Shown: positions 1 through 10,782, numbered from the stretch's first letter. The stretch: 64,000 bases of DNA from Bacillota bacterium (GCA_013178305.1 JABLXB010000004.1:1-64000), one strand, 5' to 3'. Program-made: numbers and translations. Notes: generated by a model from the sequence alone, not told the origin.

Positions 1-108
1 CATTACCTTTACTTACCCTCATAGTGCCGCTCGGCCTTCCGCAGGCTCACCGCCTGCCTCCAGCTCCGCTCACCCCACTCGGGCCGCTTAGGCTCCTTCG
101 CACACTGT

Positions 109-128
109 TCAGTTTTCAAAGACCAAAT
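109..128 (-). other. rRNA-operon leader motif
   Basis: On the minus strand this reads as the CTTTGAAAACTGAACA element commonly found in leaders and spacers of Firmicutes rRNA operons. With the strong promoter just upstream it implies that an rRNA operon is transcribed leftward and that its first mature rRNA lies just outside the window. No mature rRNA sequence is recognisable in positions 1-108. Confidence 0.6.
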
Positions 129-170
129 GCGTCCCCCACTCAACGTCAGTCCATGTATCGTGGGAATTTC

Positions 171-200
171 ATTGTACCACGCTTGCATTCTGGCTGTCAA
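171..200 (-). promoter_or_regulatory. sigma-A promoter of leftward rRNA operon
   Basis: Minus-strand TTGACA at 195-200 and TACAAT at 171-176 are separated by 18 bases. Transcription would start near 164 and run through the conserved leader motif and out of the window. A near-consensus promoter with no downstream ORF fits an rRNA operon promoter. Confidence 0.6.
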
Positions 201-268
201 TCGAGGGTTTGTCGCCCCGTCATGGCAGCAAGTGATAATATAGCACGCCGTTCACGCGGAATCAATAG

Positions 269-303
269 AAACGGTGGCCCGTCTGGATAGACGGCTCACC
301 GTT
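269..303 (-). terminator. terminator after lysS
   Basis: Minus-strand hairpin with arms AACGGTG...CACCGTT and an inner GCCGTCT/AGACGGG stem, followed by a T-rich stretch. It sits between the lysS stop and the rRNA promoter, so it probably ends the greA-lysS transcript. Confidence 0.55.
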
Positions 304-340
304 CTCAGCAGCTTTTTGCGAGTTTGCTCCGGTTTACTCC

Positions 341-2351
<2,011 letters not shown>

Positions 2352-2467
2352 CAGTTCTCGCTCCTTTTCCCGATGAGGTAGTTGCGCTGGCCTTCCTCGT
2401 ATTCAGAACGAGTATATTTGACCACCGGTACTCCTATTCCCGGCCCGCCGGGGCCAAACAAAAAGCC

Positions 2468-2479
2468 GGGTGGTCCCGA
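2468..2479 (-). terminator. short hairpin with T tract in greA leader
   Basis: Minus-strand CGGG-ACCA-CCCG hairpin followed directly by G-C-TTTTTG. The stem is only 4 bp, so it is weak on its own. It may end transcripts from the upstream dusB-type operon or act as an attenuator in the greA leader. Confidence 0.35.
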
Positions 2480-2489
2480 TATTTCAAAA

Positions 2490-2520
2490 GCACTGGCTGG
2501 CCGGAAGGCCCGCAGTGCTC
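2490..2520 (-). terminator. terminator-like hairpin in greA leader
   Basis: Minus-strand stem AGCACTG/CAGTGCT with an inner GGCC-rich stem, followed by TTTTG. It lies downstream of the gene ending at 2584, so it can be that operon's terminator. It also lies inside the transcript made from the greA promoter. Confidence 0.5.
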
Positions 2521-2558
2521 AGGTGTTCCCACATATATCCATCTGAAGACCAACTTAT

Positions 2559-2587
2559 ATTATAGGGAACGGCAAAACCATTGTCAA
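2559..2587 (-). promoter_or_regulatory. consensus sigma-A promoter for greA-lysS
   Basis: Minus-strand TTGACA (2582-2587) and TATAAT (2559-2564) have a 17-base spacer, a perfect consensus. The -35 box overlaps the last codons of the upstream gene. Transcription would start near 2552, giving a leader of about 200 bases before greA. Confidence 0.8.
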
Positions 2588-3633
2588 GGGACGTAGCCTC
2601 CACCCGTAACCCTGTCGATTTCCGCAGGTCCGAGAAGCCTGCCCGCCTGCGCCGGTCCTGCGGTCCTGAATCCATGCCTCTCCGCGAGGCGCTTCATTTC
2701 GTCAGCCTCCGCAACTGACACCTCGCGTCCTTCCAGGCGGCCATCGAACCGTTCCTCCATGGCCACCGCCATCACCGCTGCCAGCGCGGGTTCCACCAGC
2801 GAGGGTGGGTCCGCGGGATCAGCCCGGTCTTGCGGGGCCTCGACCAGTCCGCCATCGATTACGAGCACGCCCCGTCGTTCAGCGTGCCGAAGAATGGCCA
2901 CGGCAGATCCGGCAAGGTCCCACACGACGGAGCCCCGCTTAAAGGTGGCGGTCTCCAGCCCATTCACCGCCCCTGCCATCACCACGACATCGCTTCGCGA
3001 AGCTGCCGCAGCCGTATCGGCGGTGATGCGGGGTGAGAGGCCGGTAGACTCCATGATCGAACCGGCGAGCCCGCGCCAGCCAGCGCCCGCCGGCCCCGCG
3101 AGTGTCAACCTGCAGCACACGCGCGCAAGCAGGTGGGCGCACACCTCCCCCGCTGGCGATGGCCAGCCGGCCACCGTCACGCCGGCGCCTTGCAAATCGA
3201 AACCGATGGATCGCGCGGCCAGCCCGATGGCGTCCACGGCGACAGACAGAGCGAAGCCCGAACCTGTTATGACCGGGACACCTGCGGCGCGCGCGATGGC
3301 CTGGGCGGATTCGCGCGCGAGCGCGGGTGTGAACCCCAGGCCGGCGACCGTCGCGCCGCGCCTCTTCGCTGCCTGGACTCCGGCGCCGGCCTTGCGAATT
3401 ACTGTAGAACGGGGCAGGTCACGCACCTGCCTCGCGGTGAGTGAGACATAAGCGAGCCAGCCCGACGCGGAACCGTAGCGCGACGACACCGCGGGCGCCT
3501 TCAACACGCTCGGTGGAAGCAGGTACTTGCCGGCCGCCTCGACAATAGCTGAAGGGACGACGCTCCCGAAACGGTACCGCGCCGCGAGTCCGGAGGCGTC
3601 CAGGAAATGACTGACGAAGCCGTACACTCCCAT
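2584..3633 (-). CDS. acyl-ACP reductase / amino-acid-dehydrogenase-like protein
   Basis: A 349-residue protein whose N-terminus (MGVYGFVSH) and middle layout resemble the family of predicted amino-acid dehydrogenases that includes cyanobacterial long-chain acyl-ACP reductase. That family has a Rossmann domain in its second half, here near residues 150-260. The nucleotide-binding loop reads GWPSPAG instead of a clear GxxGxxG, so cofactor binding may be altered. The ATG at 3633 has an AAGGAGG site. It is 15 bases downstream of the HTLEH-protein gene and cotranscribed with dusB. Substrate is unknown and the family call is from pattern recognition only. Confidence 0.5.
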   Translation of the reverse strand: MGVYGFVSHFLDASGLAARYRFGSVVPSAIVEAAGKYLLPPSVLKAPAVSSRYGSASGWLAYVSLTARQVRDLPRSTVIRKAGAGVQAAKRRGATVAGLGFTPALARESAQAIARAAGVPVITGSGFALSVAVDAIGLAARSIGFDLQGAGVTVAGWPSPAGEVCAHLLARVCCRLTLAGPAGAGWRGLAGSIMESTGLSPRITADTAAAASRSDVVVMAGAVNGLETATFKRGSVVWDLAGSAVAILRHAERRGVLVIDGGLVEAPQDRADPADPPSLVEPALAAVMAVAMEERFDGRLEGREVSVAEADEMKRLAERHGFRTAGPAQAGRLLGPAEIDRVTGGGYVP

Positions 3634-3648
3634 CAGGAGTCCTCCTTG

Positions 3649-4617
3649 TCAGTTCCAGGGACTCCTTGGAAACCGCTTGAGAACCTTCTTGAGAAACGAG
3701 GGGGTCAGTCTCGTGTCGTCGTGCATCATGCCCTTCTTCAGACCCTGTAACACGCGGATGCCCGGCTCCGTGCTCAGCCCGAGGTCCCCACTGATTCGCG
3801 AGAGGGCTTTCAGCCGCGCGGCCTCGAGCGAATCCCGGAGGTCCTGACCCTCCTTGAGGTTCTCGACGACCTCGCGGGCCAGATAGAAATGGGCGAGGTT
3901 TGTAAGCGGGTTGCCGCACTGGCCGGATTGCGTGAGTCCGAACACCTCCGGTCTCCGCAAGGTGAACCCGATCTCGAGCGACTCCTTGAGTTCCGCCGTC
4001 TCGGCTTCGATCGCCCCTGCGAGGTTCTTCGGCGTGCACAGGGCATGCTCTCTGAGGCATCGAATGATGGCGTGCTCGAGGGTGTGGGCCTTCTCGGGCG
4101 GTACGAGGCCGCCCACGTTTCCGGTGACCTCGACCTCTTCACTGGATTCGAGGTCGAACCCGTAGATCGTTATGGGCAGGTCGCAGGCCCCTTTTATCTC
4201 GGTGAAGCCACCCGTGGGTTGCCATCCCGAGCCGTCGATGACCGGGTACCCGGACGACCACAGCTGGCCGAGGTCCACCGGTTCGACATCCTCCGCGACC
4301 ACCGTCGAGCCTTCGAGCCTGTACCCGCTCGCTTTCGCCCTGCCCCTGCCGGACATCTCAGCGAACAGCGCGGTACAGCCGGAATTCAAATACGGGTTAA
4401 AGACGGGCCGGAGCCACGCCTGTTCGATCCGGCTGACCACGCCGACAGGGTATATCTCACCGGATCCGATGGAGTGGGGTAAGAGAAGGCAGGTGCCACC
4501 GACTCCCACCTGAGCCATCATTGAGGCGGTCGAGGGGTCGAGGAAGACGCCCCGGACGGTGCCCCCATCCGCGCGGGGCAGAATGCCGTTGGCGACCGCC
4601 ACGACAGGAATGTCCAT
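3649..4617 (-). CDS. uncharacterised protein with HTLEH motif
   Basis: A 322-residue soluble protein that I do not recognise. The clearest signature is H178-T-L-E181-H182, followed by an R..HALC segment and a later CGNPLTN (Cys234). The HxxEH arrangement is the metal-binding pattern of LuxS and M16 peptidases, and a similar H.LEH occurs in the DUF1998 domain of some helicases, but the remainder fits none of these lengths or folds obviously. The ATG at 4617 follows AAAGGAG. It is directly adjacent to dusB and sits between dusB and the acyl-reductase-like gene in a tight operon. Confidence 0.75.
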   Translation of the reverse strand: MDIPVVAVANGILPRADGGTVRGVFLDPSTASMMAQVGVGGTCLLLPHSIGSGEIYPVGVVSRIEQAWLRPVFNPYLNSGCTALFAEMSGRGRAKASGYRLEGSTVVAEDVEPVDLGQLWSSGYPVIDGSGWQPTGGFTEIKGACDLPITIYGFDLESSEEVEVTGNVGGLVPPEKAHTLEHAIIRCLREHALCTPKNLAGAIEAETAELKESLEIGFTLRRPEVFGLTQSGQCGNPLTNLAHFYLAREVVENLKEGQDLRDSLEAARLKALSRISGDLGLSTEPGIRVLQGLKKGMMHDDTRLTPSFLKKVLKRFPRSPWN

Positions 4618-5592
4618 TCAAGTCTCCTTTGCCAGGAGCGCAGTCAAAGCCGTTTCCACCTGGTCCGCCGTGCGCGCCTCCATTATGGCGCGCCTTGCGC
4701 GGGCTGCCCCTTTCATGCCCCTGGTGTACCATACGATATGTTTCCGCATTGCCGGCACAGCACGGGTCTCGCCGGCCTCGCCGACGGCGAGGCGAATGTG
4801 TTCCAGCGCGACGCTGATTCGCTCTTCGGGAGCCGGCGGCTCCGGCTGCTTCTCTCCCGAATATGCCGAGGCGATCTCGGCGAATACCCACGGGTTCCCC
4901 AGCGCGGCGCGGCCTATCATCACCGCGTCGCAGCCCGTTTCGCGCATCATCCTCGTGGCCGCCTCCGCGCCGTCCACGTCGCCGTTGCCGATGACGGGGA
5001 TCGAAATCGCGAGCTTCACCTCACGGATCGCGTTCCAGTCGGCGCGGCCTGAATACCCTTGCGCCCGCGTTCGGCCATGGACAGTCACGGCCGCCGCCCC
5101 AGCGTCTTGCAGGATCGCGGCGAACCCGGCGGGATTCGCGCTACCCTCGTCCCATCCCTTCCTGATCTTGACCGTGACGGGCACCCGGATCGCCGAAGAA
5201 ACCCTGCCCACGATAGCTGCCACGAGGCCGGGGTTCAGCATGAGCGCGGCGCCCGCGCCCGACTTCACTACCTTCGGCACGGGGCAGCCCATGTTGATAT
5301 CGATAAGGCACGCCCCTGCGCCCGCTGCTATGGCGGCCGCTTCAGCCATCGATCCGGCGTCCGACCCAAAGATCTGCACACCGACGGGGCCTTCCCCGGG
5401 GCGTATCCGGATAAGGCTGAGAGACTCCCTGTTGCCGCTGACGAGCCCCCTGTCGTTGACCATCTCGGTGTACGACAGCTGCGCCCCATGCCCTCTGGCG
5501 ATACGCCTGAAGACGCTGTCGGTGACGCCGGCCATCGGCGCCAGCACGACGGGGGGATTGATCTCGACATCGCGAATCCGCATGGGGCTCAA
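4618..5592 (-). CDS. dusB: tRNA-dihydrouridine synthase
   Basis: FMN enzyme that reduces uridine in tRNA to dihydrouridine. The 324-residue protein has the expected TIM-barrel start (LAPMAGVTD), the CPVPKVVKSGAGAALM active-site segment with its catalytic Cys, the VTVKIRKGWD strand and the GNGDV phosphate-binding region. The C-terminal helical domain is present. The first possible start is a TTG at 5592 overlapping the DUF151 stop by 4 bases. An ATG three codons later (5583) is equally possible. Confidence 0.95.
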   Translation of the reverse strand: MSPMRIRDVEINPPVVLAPMAGVTDSVFRRIARGHGAQLSYTEMVNDRGLVSGNRESLSLIRIRPGEGPVGVQIFGSDAGSMAEAAAIAAGAGACLIDINMGCPVPKVVKSGAGAALMLNPGLVAAIVGRVSSAIRVPVTVKIRKGWDEGSANPAGFAAILQDAGAAAVTVHGRTRAQGYSGRADWNAIREVKLAISIPVIGNGDVDGAEAATRMMRETGCDAVMIGRAALGNPWVFAEIASAYSGEKQPEPPAPEERISVALEHIRLAVGEAGETRAVPAMRKHIVWYTRGMKGAARARRAIMEARTADQVETALTALLAKET

Positions 5593-6008
5593 TGCACTGT
5601 GTGGTCGGTCGGGGCAGGCACGCCCGCCTGCTCCAGCACCGGTTCGGCGACGTAAATCGGGGCGTCAAACCGGAGCGCAAGGGCGATCGCGTCGCTCGGC
5701 CGCGCATCGATCTCGTACGTCTGTCCGCCCTTCTCGAGGACGAGCTGGGCGAAGAAGGTCTCGTCGCGGAGGTCGTGGACCATGGCCATGGCCATTCGCG
5801 TCTCCAGGGAGTCGAGCACCAATTTCAGGAGGTCGCAGGTGAGCGGCCTCGGGGCCTTCAGGCCCTGGAGAGCGAGGGCGATGGCCGAAGCCTCCGCCGG
5901 CCCTATCCATATAGGCAAGACCATCTTGCCTTCGACGTCCTTCAGAAGCACGATGGCCTGGTCGGTTTCAACATCCAGCCCGACCTTCTCAACGGTTACG
6001 CGGACCAT
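5589..6008 (-). CDS. bifunctional nuclease family (DUF151) protein
   Basis: A 139-residue single-domain protein of the DUF151 family: VLLKDVEGKMVLPIWIGPAEASAI near the N-terminus and the ARPSDAIALALR segment near the end. Relatives have been described as bifunctional nucleases in plants and are widespread in bacteria, where the role is unclear. The ATG at 6008 follows GGGAGGGG. It starts the minus-strand operon DUF151-dusB-HTLEH protein-dehydrogenase. Confidence 0.9.
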   Translation of the reverse strand: MVRVTVEKVGLDVETDQAIVLLKDVEGKMVLPIWIGPAEASAIALALQGLKAPRPLTCDLLKLVLDSLETRMAMAMVHDLRDETFFAQLVLEKGGQTYEIDARPSDAIALALRFDAPIYVAEPVLEQAGVPAPTDHTVH

Positions 6009-6048
6009 AGTATGCCCCTCCCGTTGACGCCTTCGTGGTCACACATCT

Positions 6049-6057
6049 ATTATAGCA
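6049..6057 (-). promoter_or_regulatory. extended -10 promoter for DUF151-dusB operon
   Basis: Minus-strand TGC-TATAAT, a consensus extended -10 element, about 40 bases upstream of the DUF151 start. No good -35 box was seen at the matching distance, which is usual for extended -10 promoters. Confidence 0.5.
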
Positions 6058-6069
6058 CCGGGACCCACC

Positions 6070-7446
6070 CTACCAGTCTATCTCACCGACCTCGGGGTAC
6101 TGCGACAGTTTCCCCTGCATTTGAGCTTTTATGTCCTCGAGCGATTCGGGGTCGGTCGCCTCCGCCCTCAGGACCAGCGCGGGCTGGGTGTTGGACGCCC
6201 TGACGAGGCCCCACCCTTTCGGGAACAGCACCCGCGCACCGTCCACTTCTATTACGTCGTACCGCGACCGGAAGTGTTCCGTCATTTCCTTTACCACCCT
6301 GAACTTCACGTCGTCCGGGCAGTCAACCCTGGTTTCGGGGGTGGAGTAATACCTGGGAATGTCGCCCAGCATCTCTGAGATGCTCTTGTCGCTGTGCGAG
6401 ATTATCCTCATGAGCCTGGCGGAGGCGTAGATCGCATCGTCGAACCCGTAGTACTCGTCCGCGAAGAACATGTGGCCCGACATCTCGCCCGTGAATATGG
6501 CGCCGATCTCTTTCATCTTCGCCTTAATCAGCGAGTGCCCCGTCTTCGAGAATATGGGGTTCCCTCCGAGCCTCCTGATCTCGTCGACGAGCGCCTGGGA
6601 GCACTTGACTTCTACCAGGGCGTCCGCACCCGGATGCCTGGGGATTATCTCCCTCCAGAACAGGACCATGAGGATGTCGCCCCAGAGGTGGTTCCCGTTT
6701 TCGTCTACCGCCCCCAGCCTGTCGGCGTCCCCGTCGTAAGCCACGCCCACGTCGGCGCCATGTTTCCGCACGGCTTCGACCAGGTGGGCCAAATTCTCGG
6801 GTTTTACCGGGTCGGGAAAATGGTTGGGGAAGTTGCCGTCAGGCTCGCAGAACAGCGGAATGACGTCGCAGCCGATCGCTTCCAGCGCGCGAGGGCCGAA
6901 CAACCCGCCTGCTCCGTTCCCGCAGTCTACAACGACCGTGACCTTCCGCGGGCCCAGCTTGATGCCGTTTCGGATGGTCTCGATGTATTCGGAGACGGGG
7001 TCGAGCATGCTGAGAGAGCCGCGGCCCTTCTCGAACCTGCCGGATTCCACGAGCCTGCGCAGGTCCTGTATCTCCTCCCCGTACATTGTCGCGACGCCCT
7101 TGCCGAGCTTGAACCCGTTGAACTCGGGAGGGTTGTGGCTGCCCGTTATCATGACGCCACCTTCTATCCCGTACCTCGCACGGGTGAAGTAGAAGATGGG
7201 TGTCACAACCAGGCCGATATCCATGACGTTGCAGCCGGTTTCGAGAAGCGCCTCTACGATGGTGTCCCTGTACGCGCGCGAAGAAAGCCTGTTGTCACGC
7301 CCCACGACAACGTCGGTCAGGCCGCGCCGCCTGATGTACGTGCCGTACGCCCTGCCGATCAGGTCGACCGTCTCACGGCTCAAGTCCTTGCCTACGAGTC
7401 CCCTCACATCGTACTCGCGGAAAATCTGAGGATTGACCACCGGCAT
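6070..7446 (-). CDS. phosphomannomutase/phosphoglucomutase
   Basis: Interconverts hexose 1- and 6-phosphates for sugar-nucleotide supply. The 458-residue protein is an alpha-D-phosphohexomutase of the AlgC/ManB type: FREYDVRG at the N-terminus, the phosphoserine loop GVMITGSHNPPEFNG (Ser in SHNP), the metal loop DGDADRLG, the sugar-binding GEMSGH, and a C-terminal phosphate-binding domain (RASNTQP). The ATG at 7446 is the only reasonable start. The neighbours do not show which sugar is preferred. Confidence 0.93.
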   Translation of the reverse strand: MPVVNPQIFREYDVRGLVGKDLSRETVDLIGRAYGTYIRRRGLTDVVVGRDNRLSSRAYRDTIVEALLETGCNVMDIGLVVTPIFYFTRARYGIEGGVMITGSHNPPEFNGFKLGKGVATMYGEEIQDLRRLVESGRFEKGRGSLSMLDPVSEYIETIRNGIKLGPRKVTVVVDCGNGAGGLFGPRALEAIGCDVIPLFCEPDGNFPNHFPDPVKPENLAHLVEAVRKHGADVGVAYDGDADRLGAVDENGNHLWGDILMVLFWREIIPRHPGADALVEVKCSQALVDEIRRLGGNPIFSKTGHSLIKAKMKEIGAIFTGEMSGHMFFADEYYGFDDAIYASARLMRIISHSDKSISEMLGDIPRYYSTPETRVDCPDDVKFRVVKEMTEHFRSRYDVIEVDGARVLFPKGWGLVRASNTQPALVLRAEATDPESLEDIKAQMQGKLSQYPEVGEIDW

Positions 7447-7656
7447 GAAAGCACCCCCAAGTGCTCGCTGGAGTCCTTAGTAGTTCTTCCCTGCGTCAAT
7501 CCATTCCTTTCTGCGCCGTGACATAGTGAGCGCCGCGCCCGCATAAATCGAAACCGGGAAAGTACAATTCCGGATGGCAGGAATTCACAACAGCCTGTCG
7601 AAAGCATATGCCAATAGCTGCCATACACGCCATGGCTTTTCGGAGGAGGCTTTTCG

Positions 7657-8340
7657 TTGGCGGGAGGACCCGTGGGCATCAGCCTCGCTTGCTGGCATCC
7701 GGTAACACAGGAACTGCTGGGGGCGCTGCGACGGATGATCCTCACCGGTGAACTTGAACCGGGCCAGAGGTTGATAGAGCGAGATATCGCAGACAGGCTC
7801 GGCGTCAGCAGGACCCCTGTAAGAGAGTGCATCCGGAAGCTGGAATCGGAAGGCCTGGTGGAGCATCTTCCGCGTAAAGGATGCGTGGTCCGACGCGTGA
7901 GCGCAGGTGAAGTTGTGGAGGTATTCATGATCCGGTCGTCGCTGGAGCCTCTGGCCAGCCGGCTGGCCGCGGAGCGCAGGATGCCCCGCGACGTCACGAG
8001 GCTGCGAAAGATCCTCACCGATCTGCGGTCGGCGGCGGCCCGGGGGGATTCGTCCACTGCGCACGATTTCCACGTCCTTTTCCACGAGACGATATTCCGC
8101 GCGGCGCGGAGCCCCAGGCTCGCGGGGATGCTCAAGACCCTGATGCACCAGAGCTTCTGGTATGCCCGCGTCGCATACACCATACCGGGCAGGATCGAAC
8201 AGGCCCAGGCAGAGCACGCGGCAATGCTCGATGCCATCGAGACGGGAGACTCGGACCTCGCCGAATCGCGCTCGCGCGAGCACGTCAACCGCTCCAAGGC
8301 GGCTTACATGAGCATACAATCGACGGTTACGAGGGCATAA
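7657..8340 (+). CDS. GntR family regulator with FCD domain
   Basis: A 227-residue transcription factor. The N-terminal winged helix (about residues 15-80) contains LIERDIADRLGVSRTPVRECIRKLESEGLVEHLPRKGCVV, the GntR signature. The C-terminal all-helical FCD domain (about 85-220) keeps the metal/ligand-type His residues (FHVLFHETIF, EHAAMLDAIE). FCD regulators usually sense organic acids. It uses a TTG start after a strong GGAGGAGG. It lies upstream of the CDC48 and oxalate-oxidoreductase-like genes, with a GGTATACC half-palindrome in between, so it may regulate them or itself. Confidence 0.92.
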   Translation: MAGGPVGISLACWHPVTQELLGALRRMILTGELEPGQRLIERDIADRLGVSRTPVRECIRKLESEGLVEHLPRKGCVVRRVSAGEVVEVFMIRSSLEPLASRLAAERRMPRDVTRLRKILTDLRSAAARGDSSTAHDFHVLFHETIFRAARSPRLAGMLKTLMHQSFWYARVAYTIPGRIEQAQAEHAAMLDAIETGDSDLAESRSREHVNRSKAAYMSIQSTVTRA

Positions 8341-8386
8341 CGCGCGGCAGTGCATTGAGGCAGGCGCGCTTTTTCGGCTCACTCTT

Positions 8387-8394
8387 GGTATACC
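8387..8394. promoter_or_regulatory. candidate GntR-type operator GGTATACC
   Basis: An 8-bp perfect palindrome, in context TTGGTATACCGTATCC, in the intergenic space after the GntR gene. GGTATA/GTATAC cores are typical of FCD-type GntR sites. A stronger GTATAC site lies at 32198-32215. Confidence 0.4.
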
Positions 8395-8479
8395 GTATCC
8401 CATGACAAAACCTGCCTGAGACGAGCGTAAAGGCCGCCTAAGCAGGGAGTTCGGACAGGTTGTCGTGCGGGGAGGTCGG

Positions 8480-10684
8480 ATGGTGAGTGACGATGTGCGG
8501 CGCCCGGAAGCAACCTTAAAGGTACAGGAGTGCCTGCCCGATGACGCGCGAAAGGGTATCGCCAGGATAGACGTGTCGTACCTTGGCGTGCTTGACGTCA
8601 AGTTCGGTGATTACGTCGAGATCGCCGGAAGGCGCACAACCTGCGCCAGGGTGGTGCCGGCGTTTGGCGACGTGTACGGTTTCGGCGTTATTCAGATAGA
8701 CGGTGTGACCCGGGAAAACGCAGGCACAGCGGTCGGCGAACCGGTCAGGGTACGCAAGTGCGAGCCCTCCCCCGCGATTTCGGTCGTCCTATCCCCCCTT
8801 CTCGCCCGCGAGTTCGACTCGAAGAGGGACATCGAGTATCTCTCGCGTTCGCTACGGGGGCTCCCCGTGACGAAGGGCGACAGGGTGGAGGCGCCGCTGC
8901 TCGGTCAGCAATTCGAGTCGTTCACCGTCACCGGCTCCGCCCCGAAGGGGCCGGTGGTGATCACGGCCGACACCCAGGTCAAGGTCGGCCCGCCTGAGAC
9001 CCTGGACGGTCGCCAGATCCGCGTATCCTACGAGGACATAGGCGGGCTCCACCGGCAGGTACGGAGGATCCGCGAGCTCATAGAGATGCCTGTCCGGTTT
9101 TCCGGCCTGTTCCGCCGCCTCGGGATCGAGCCGCCGAGGGGCGTCCTCATGTACGGCCCACCCGGGACCGGGAAAACTCTGATCGCCCGCGCGGTCGCGA
9201 GCGAATCCGACGTGCATTTCATCCACGTAAACGGCCCCGAGATAATGCACAAATACTACGGCGAAAGCGAAGCCCGGCTGCGCGAGATTTTCGACGAGGC
9301 GAGGCGCAAGGCCCCTAGCGTGATATTCCTCGACGAACTCGACGCGCTCGCGCCGAGGCGGGGTGAGGTGCTCGGAGACGTCGAGAAGCGCGTGGTCGGC
9401 CAGCTCCTCGCGCTCATGGACGGGCTGGTGGCGAGGGGCGACGTCATAGTCCTCGCGGCCACGAACATGCCCGACCTCGTTGACCCGGCGCTGAGGCGCC
9501 CCGGCCGCTTCGACCGCGAGATCCCCGTCCCCGTTCCCGACAAGAGCGACCGTCTCGAGATACTCCGGATACACACCCGCGGCATGGCGCTGGCCCCGGA
9601 CGTGAGCCTGGCGAGACTCGCCGACCTCACGCACGGCTTCGTCGGGGCCGACCTTGCGAACCTGTGCAGGGAAGCAGGGATGCGGGCCTTGCGGCGCCTG
9701 TTGCCGCGCATGGGAAGCGGCGGGACGGAAGTGCGGGAGGCCGGCGACCCGCTGGCGGACGCCGGCGTGGTCGCCGGCGAATTGTTCGAGATCACCATCA
9801 CCGCCGGCGACTTCCTCGAGGCACTGAAGGAAATCGAGCCCTCGGCGATGCGTGAGTTCTTTTCGGAAGTGCCCGAGGTGCGCTGGGGCGACATAGGCGC
9901 TCTCGACGACGTGAAACAGGCCATGGCCTCCCTGGTCGAATGGCCCATGAAACACCCTGACCTGTACGAGCGGGCCGGGATCACCCCGCCGAAAGGCGTC
10001 CTGCTTTCGGGACCCACGGGCACCGGCAAGACCCTTGTAGCCAAAGCCGTCGCAACCGAGACCGGAGTCAACTTCATTCCGGTGCCGGGCCCCGTCCTGT
10101 ATTCGAAGTGGCTGGGTGAGTCCGAGAAAGCCGTTCGCGAGCTGTTCAGGAAGGCCCGGCAGGCCGCCCCGTGCATCCTCTTCTTCGACGAGCTCGATTC
10201 AATCGCGGGCACGCGCGGCCACGGCGCCACGGCCGGCGGCTCGGAGCGACTCGTCAGCCAGCTGCTGTTCGAGATCGACGGTCTCGAAGACCTCAAGGGA
10301 GTCGTCGTACTCGCCGCCACCAACAGGATCGACCTCATCGACCCCGCTCTGCTCAGGCCCGGGAGGTTCGACTTCATAGTCGAGTTCAAACCCCCGGACT
10401 CCAGCGGCAGGCTCGAGATACTCAAGGTCCACACGAGAAAGACGCCGCTCGAGCCCGGTGTGGACCTCATCGAGATAGCCGCGATGACGGAGGGCTTCAC
10501 CGGTTCCGATCTCGCGGGCGTTTGCCGCCACGCGTCCATCCTCGCCGTGCGGGAGTACATGGCGCGCAGCGCGGTCGCGGCCGGCGGAACCGGGGAATTC
10601 CGCCTGTCCATGAGGCACTTCGCCGCGGGTGTAGAGGCCATCAGGGGTCAGGTGAAGGAGGGATGCCATCGCTACCAGGGCTAG
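8480..10684 (+). CDS. CDC48/VCP-type AAA+ ATPase
   Basis: A protein unfoldase/segregase of the type usual in archaea and eukaryotes. In order it has a CDC48 N domain (about residues 5-180) and two AAA modules: D1 with GPPGTGKT near residue 225 and IFLDELDA, and D2 with GPTGTGKT near 510 and [11 protein letters not shown] motifs include [19 protein letters not shown] in D1 and [19 protein letters not shown] in D2. D2 ends without a long tail. ATG 8480 is preferred over GTG 8465 because GGGGAGGT lies just upstream of the ATG. It is 98 bases before the oxidoreductase gamma gene, on the same strand. No bacterial ubiquitin-like partner is visible nearby. Confidence 0.93.
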   Translation: MVSDDVRRPEATLKVQECLPDDARKGIARIDVSYLGVLDVKFGDYVEIAGRRTTCARVVPAFGDVYGFGVIQIDGVTRENAGTAVGEPVRVRKCEPSPAISVVLSPLLAREFDSKRDIEYLSRSLRGLPVTKGDRVEAPLLGQQFESFTVTGSAPKGPVVITADTQVKVGPPETLDGRQIRVSYEDIGGLHRQVRRIRELIEMPVRFSGLFRRLGIEPPRGVLMYGPPGTGKTLIARAVASESDVHFIHVNGPEIMHKYYGESEARLREIFDEARRKAPSVIFLDELDALAPRRGEVLGDVEKRVVGQLLALMDGLVARGDVIVLAATNMPDLVDPALRRPGRFDREIPVPVPDKSDRLEILRIHTRGMALAPDVSLARLADLTHGFVGADLANLCREAGMRALRRLLPRMGSGGTEVREAGDPLADAGVVAGELFEITITAGDFLEALKEIEPSAMREFFSEVPEVRWGDIGALDDVKQAMASLVEWPMKHPDLYERAGITPPKGVLLSGPTGTGKTLVAKAVATETGVNFIPVPGPVLYSKWLGESEKAVRELFRKARQAAPCILFFDELDSIAGTRGHGATAGGSERLVSQLLFEIDGLEDLKGVVVLAATNRIDLIDPALLRPGRFDFIVEFKPPDSSGRLEILKVHTRKTPLEPGVDLIEIAAMTEGFTGSDLAGVCRHASILAVREYMARSAVAAGGTGEFRLSMRHFAAGVEAIRGQVKEGCHRYQG

Positions 10685-10782
10685 AGTCGCCGGAGGCGGG
10701 CCGGCAAGTGTGAAGCCCGTCGCCGGACGCACGGTCCGGGCGGCCCGCCCGGGTCCGAGAATAAGGCTGGAAAGGATGGTGG

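Noticed and set aside
4559-5842. 427-codon plus-strand frame over dusB
   Set aside because: Antisense to dusB and DUF151, compositionally biased, no recognisable motifs.
9256-10641. 461-codon minus-strand frame inside the CDC48 gene
   Set aside because: Ser/Arg/Pro-rich antisense shadow of a clear AAA+ coding sequence.
10685-10782. Sigma-54 promoter or terminator ahead of the oxidoreductase genes
   Set aside because: GC-rich complementary segments occur (CGGAC/GTCCG, GGGCGG/CCGCCC), but there is no T run and no TGGC-N-TTGC element at the right spacing.
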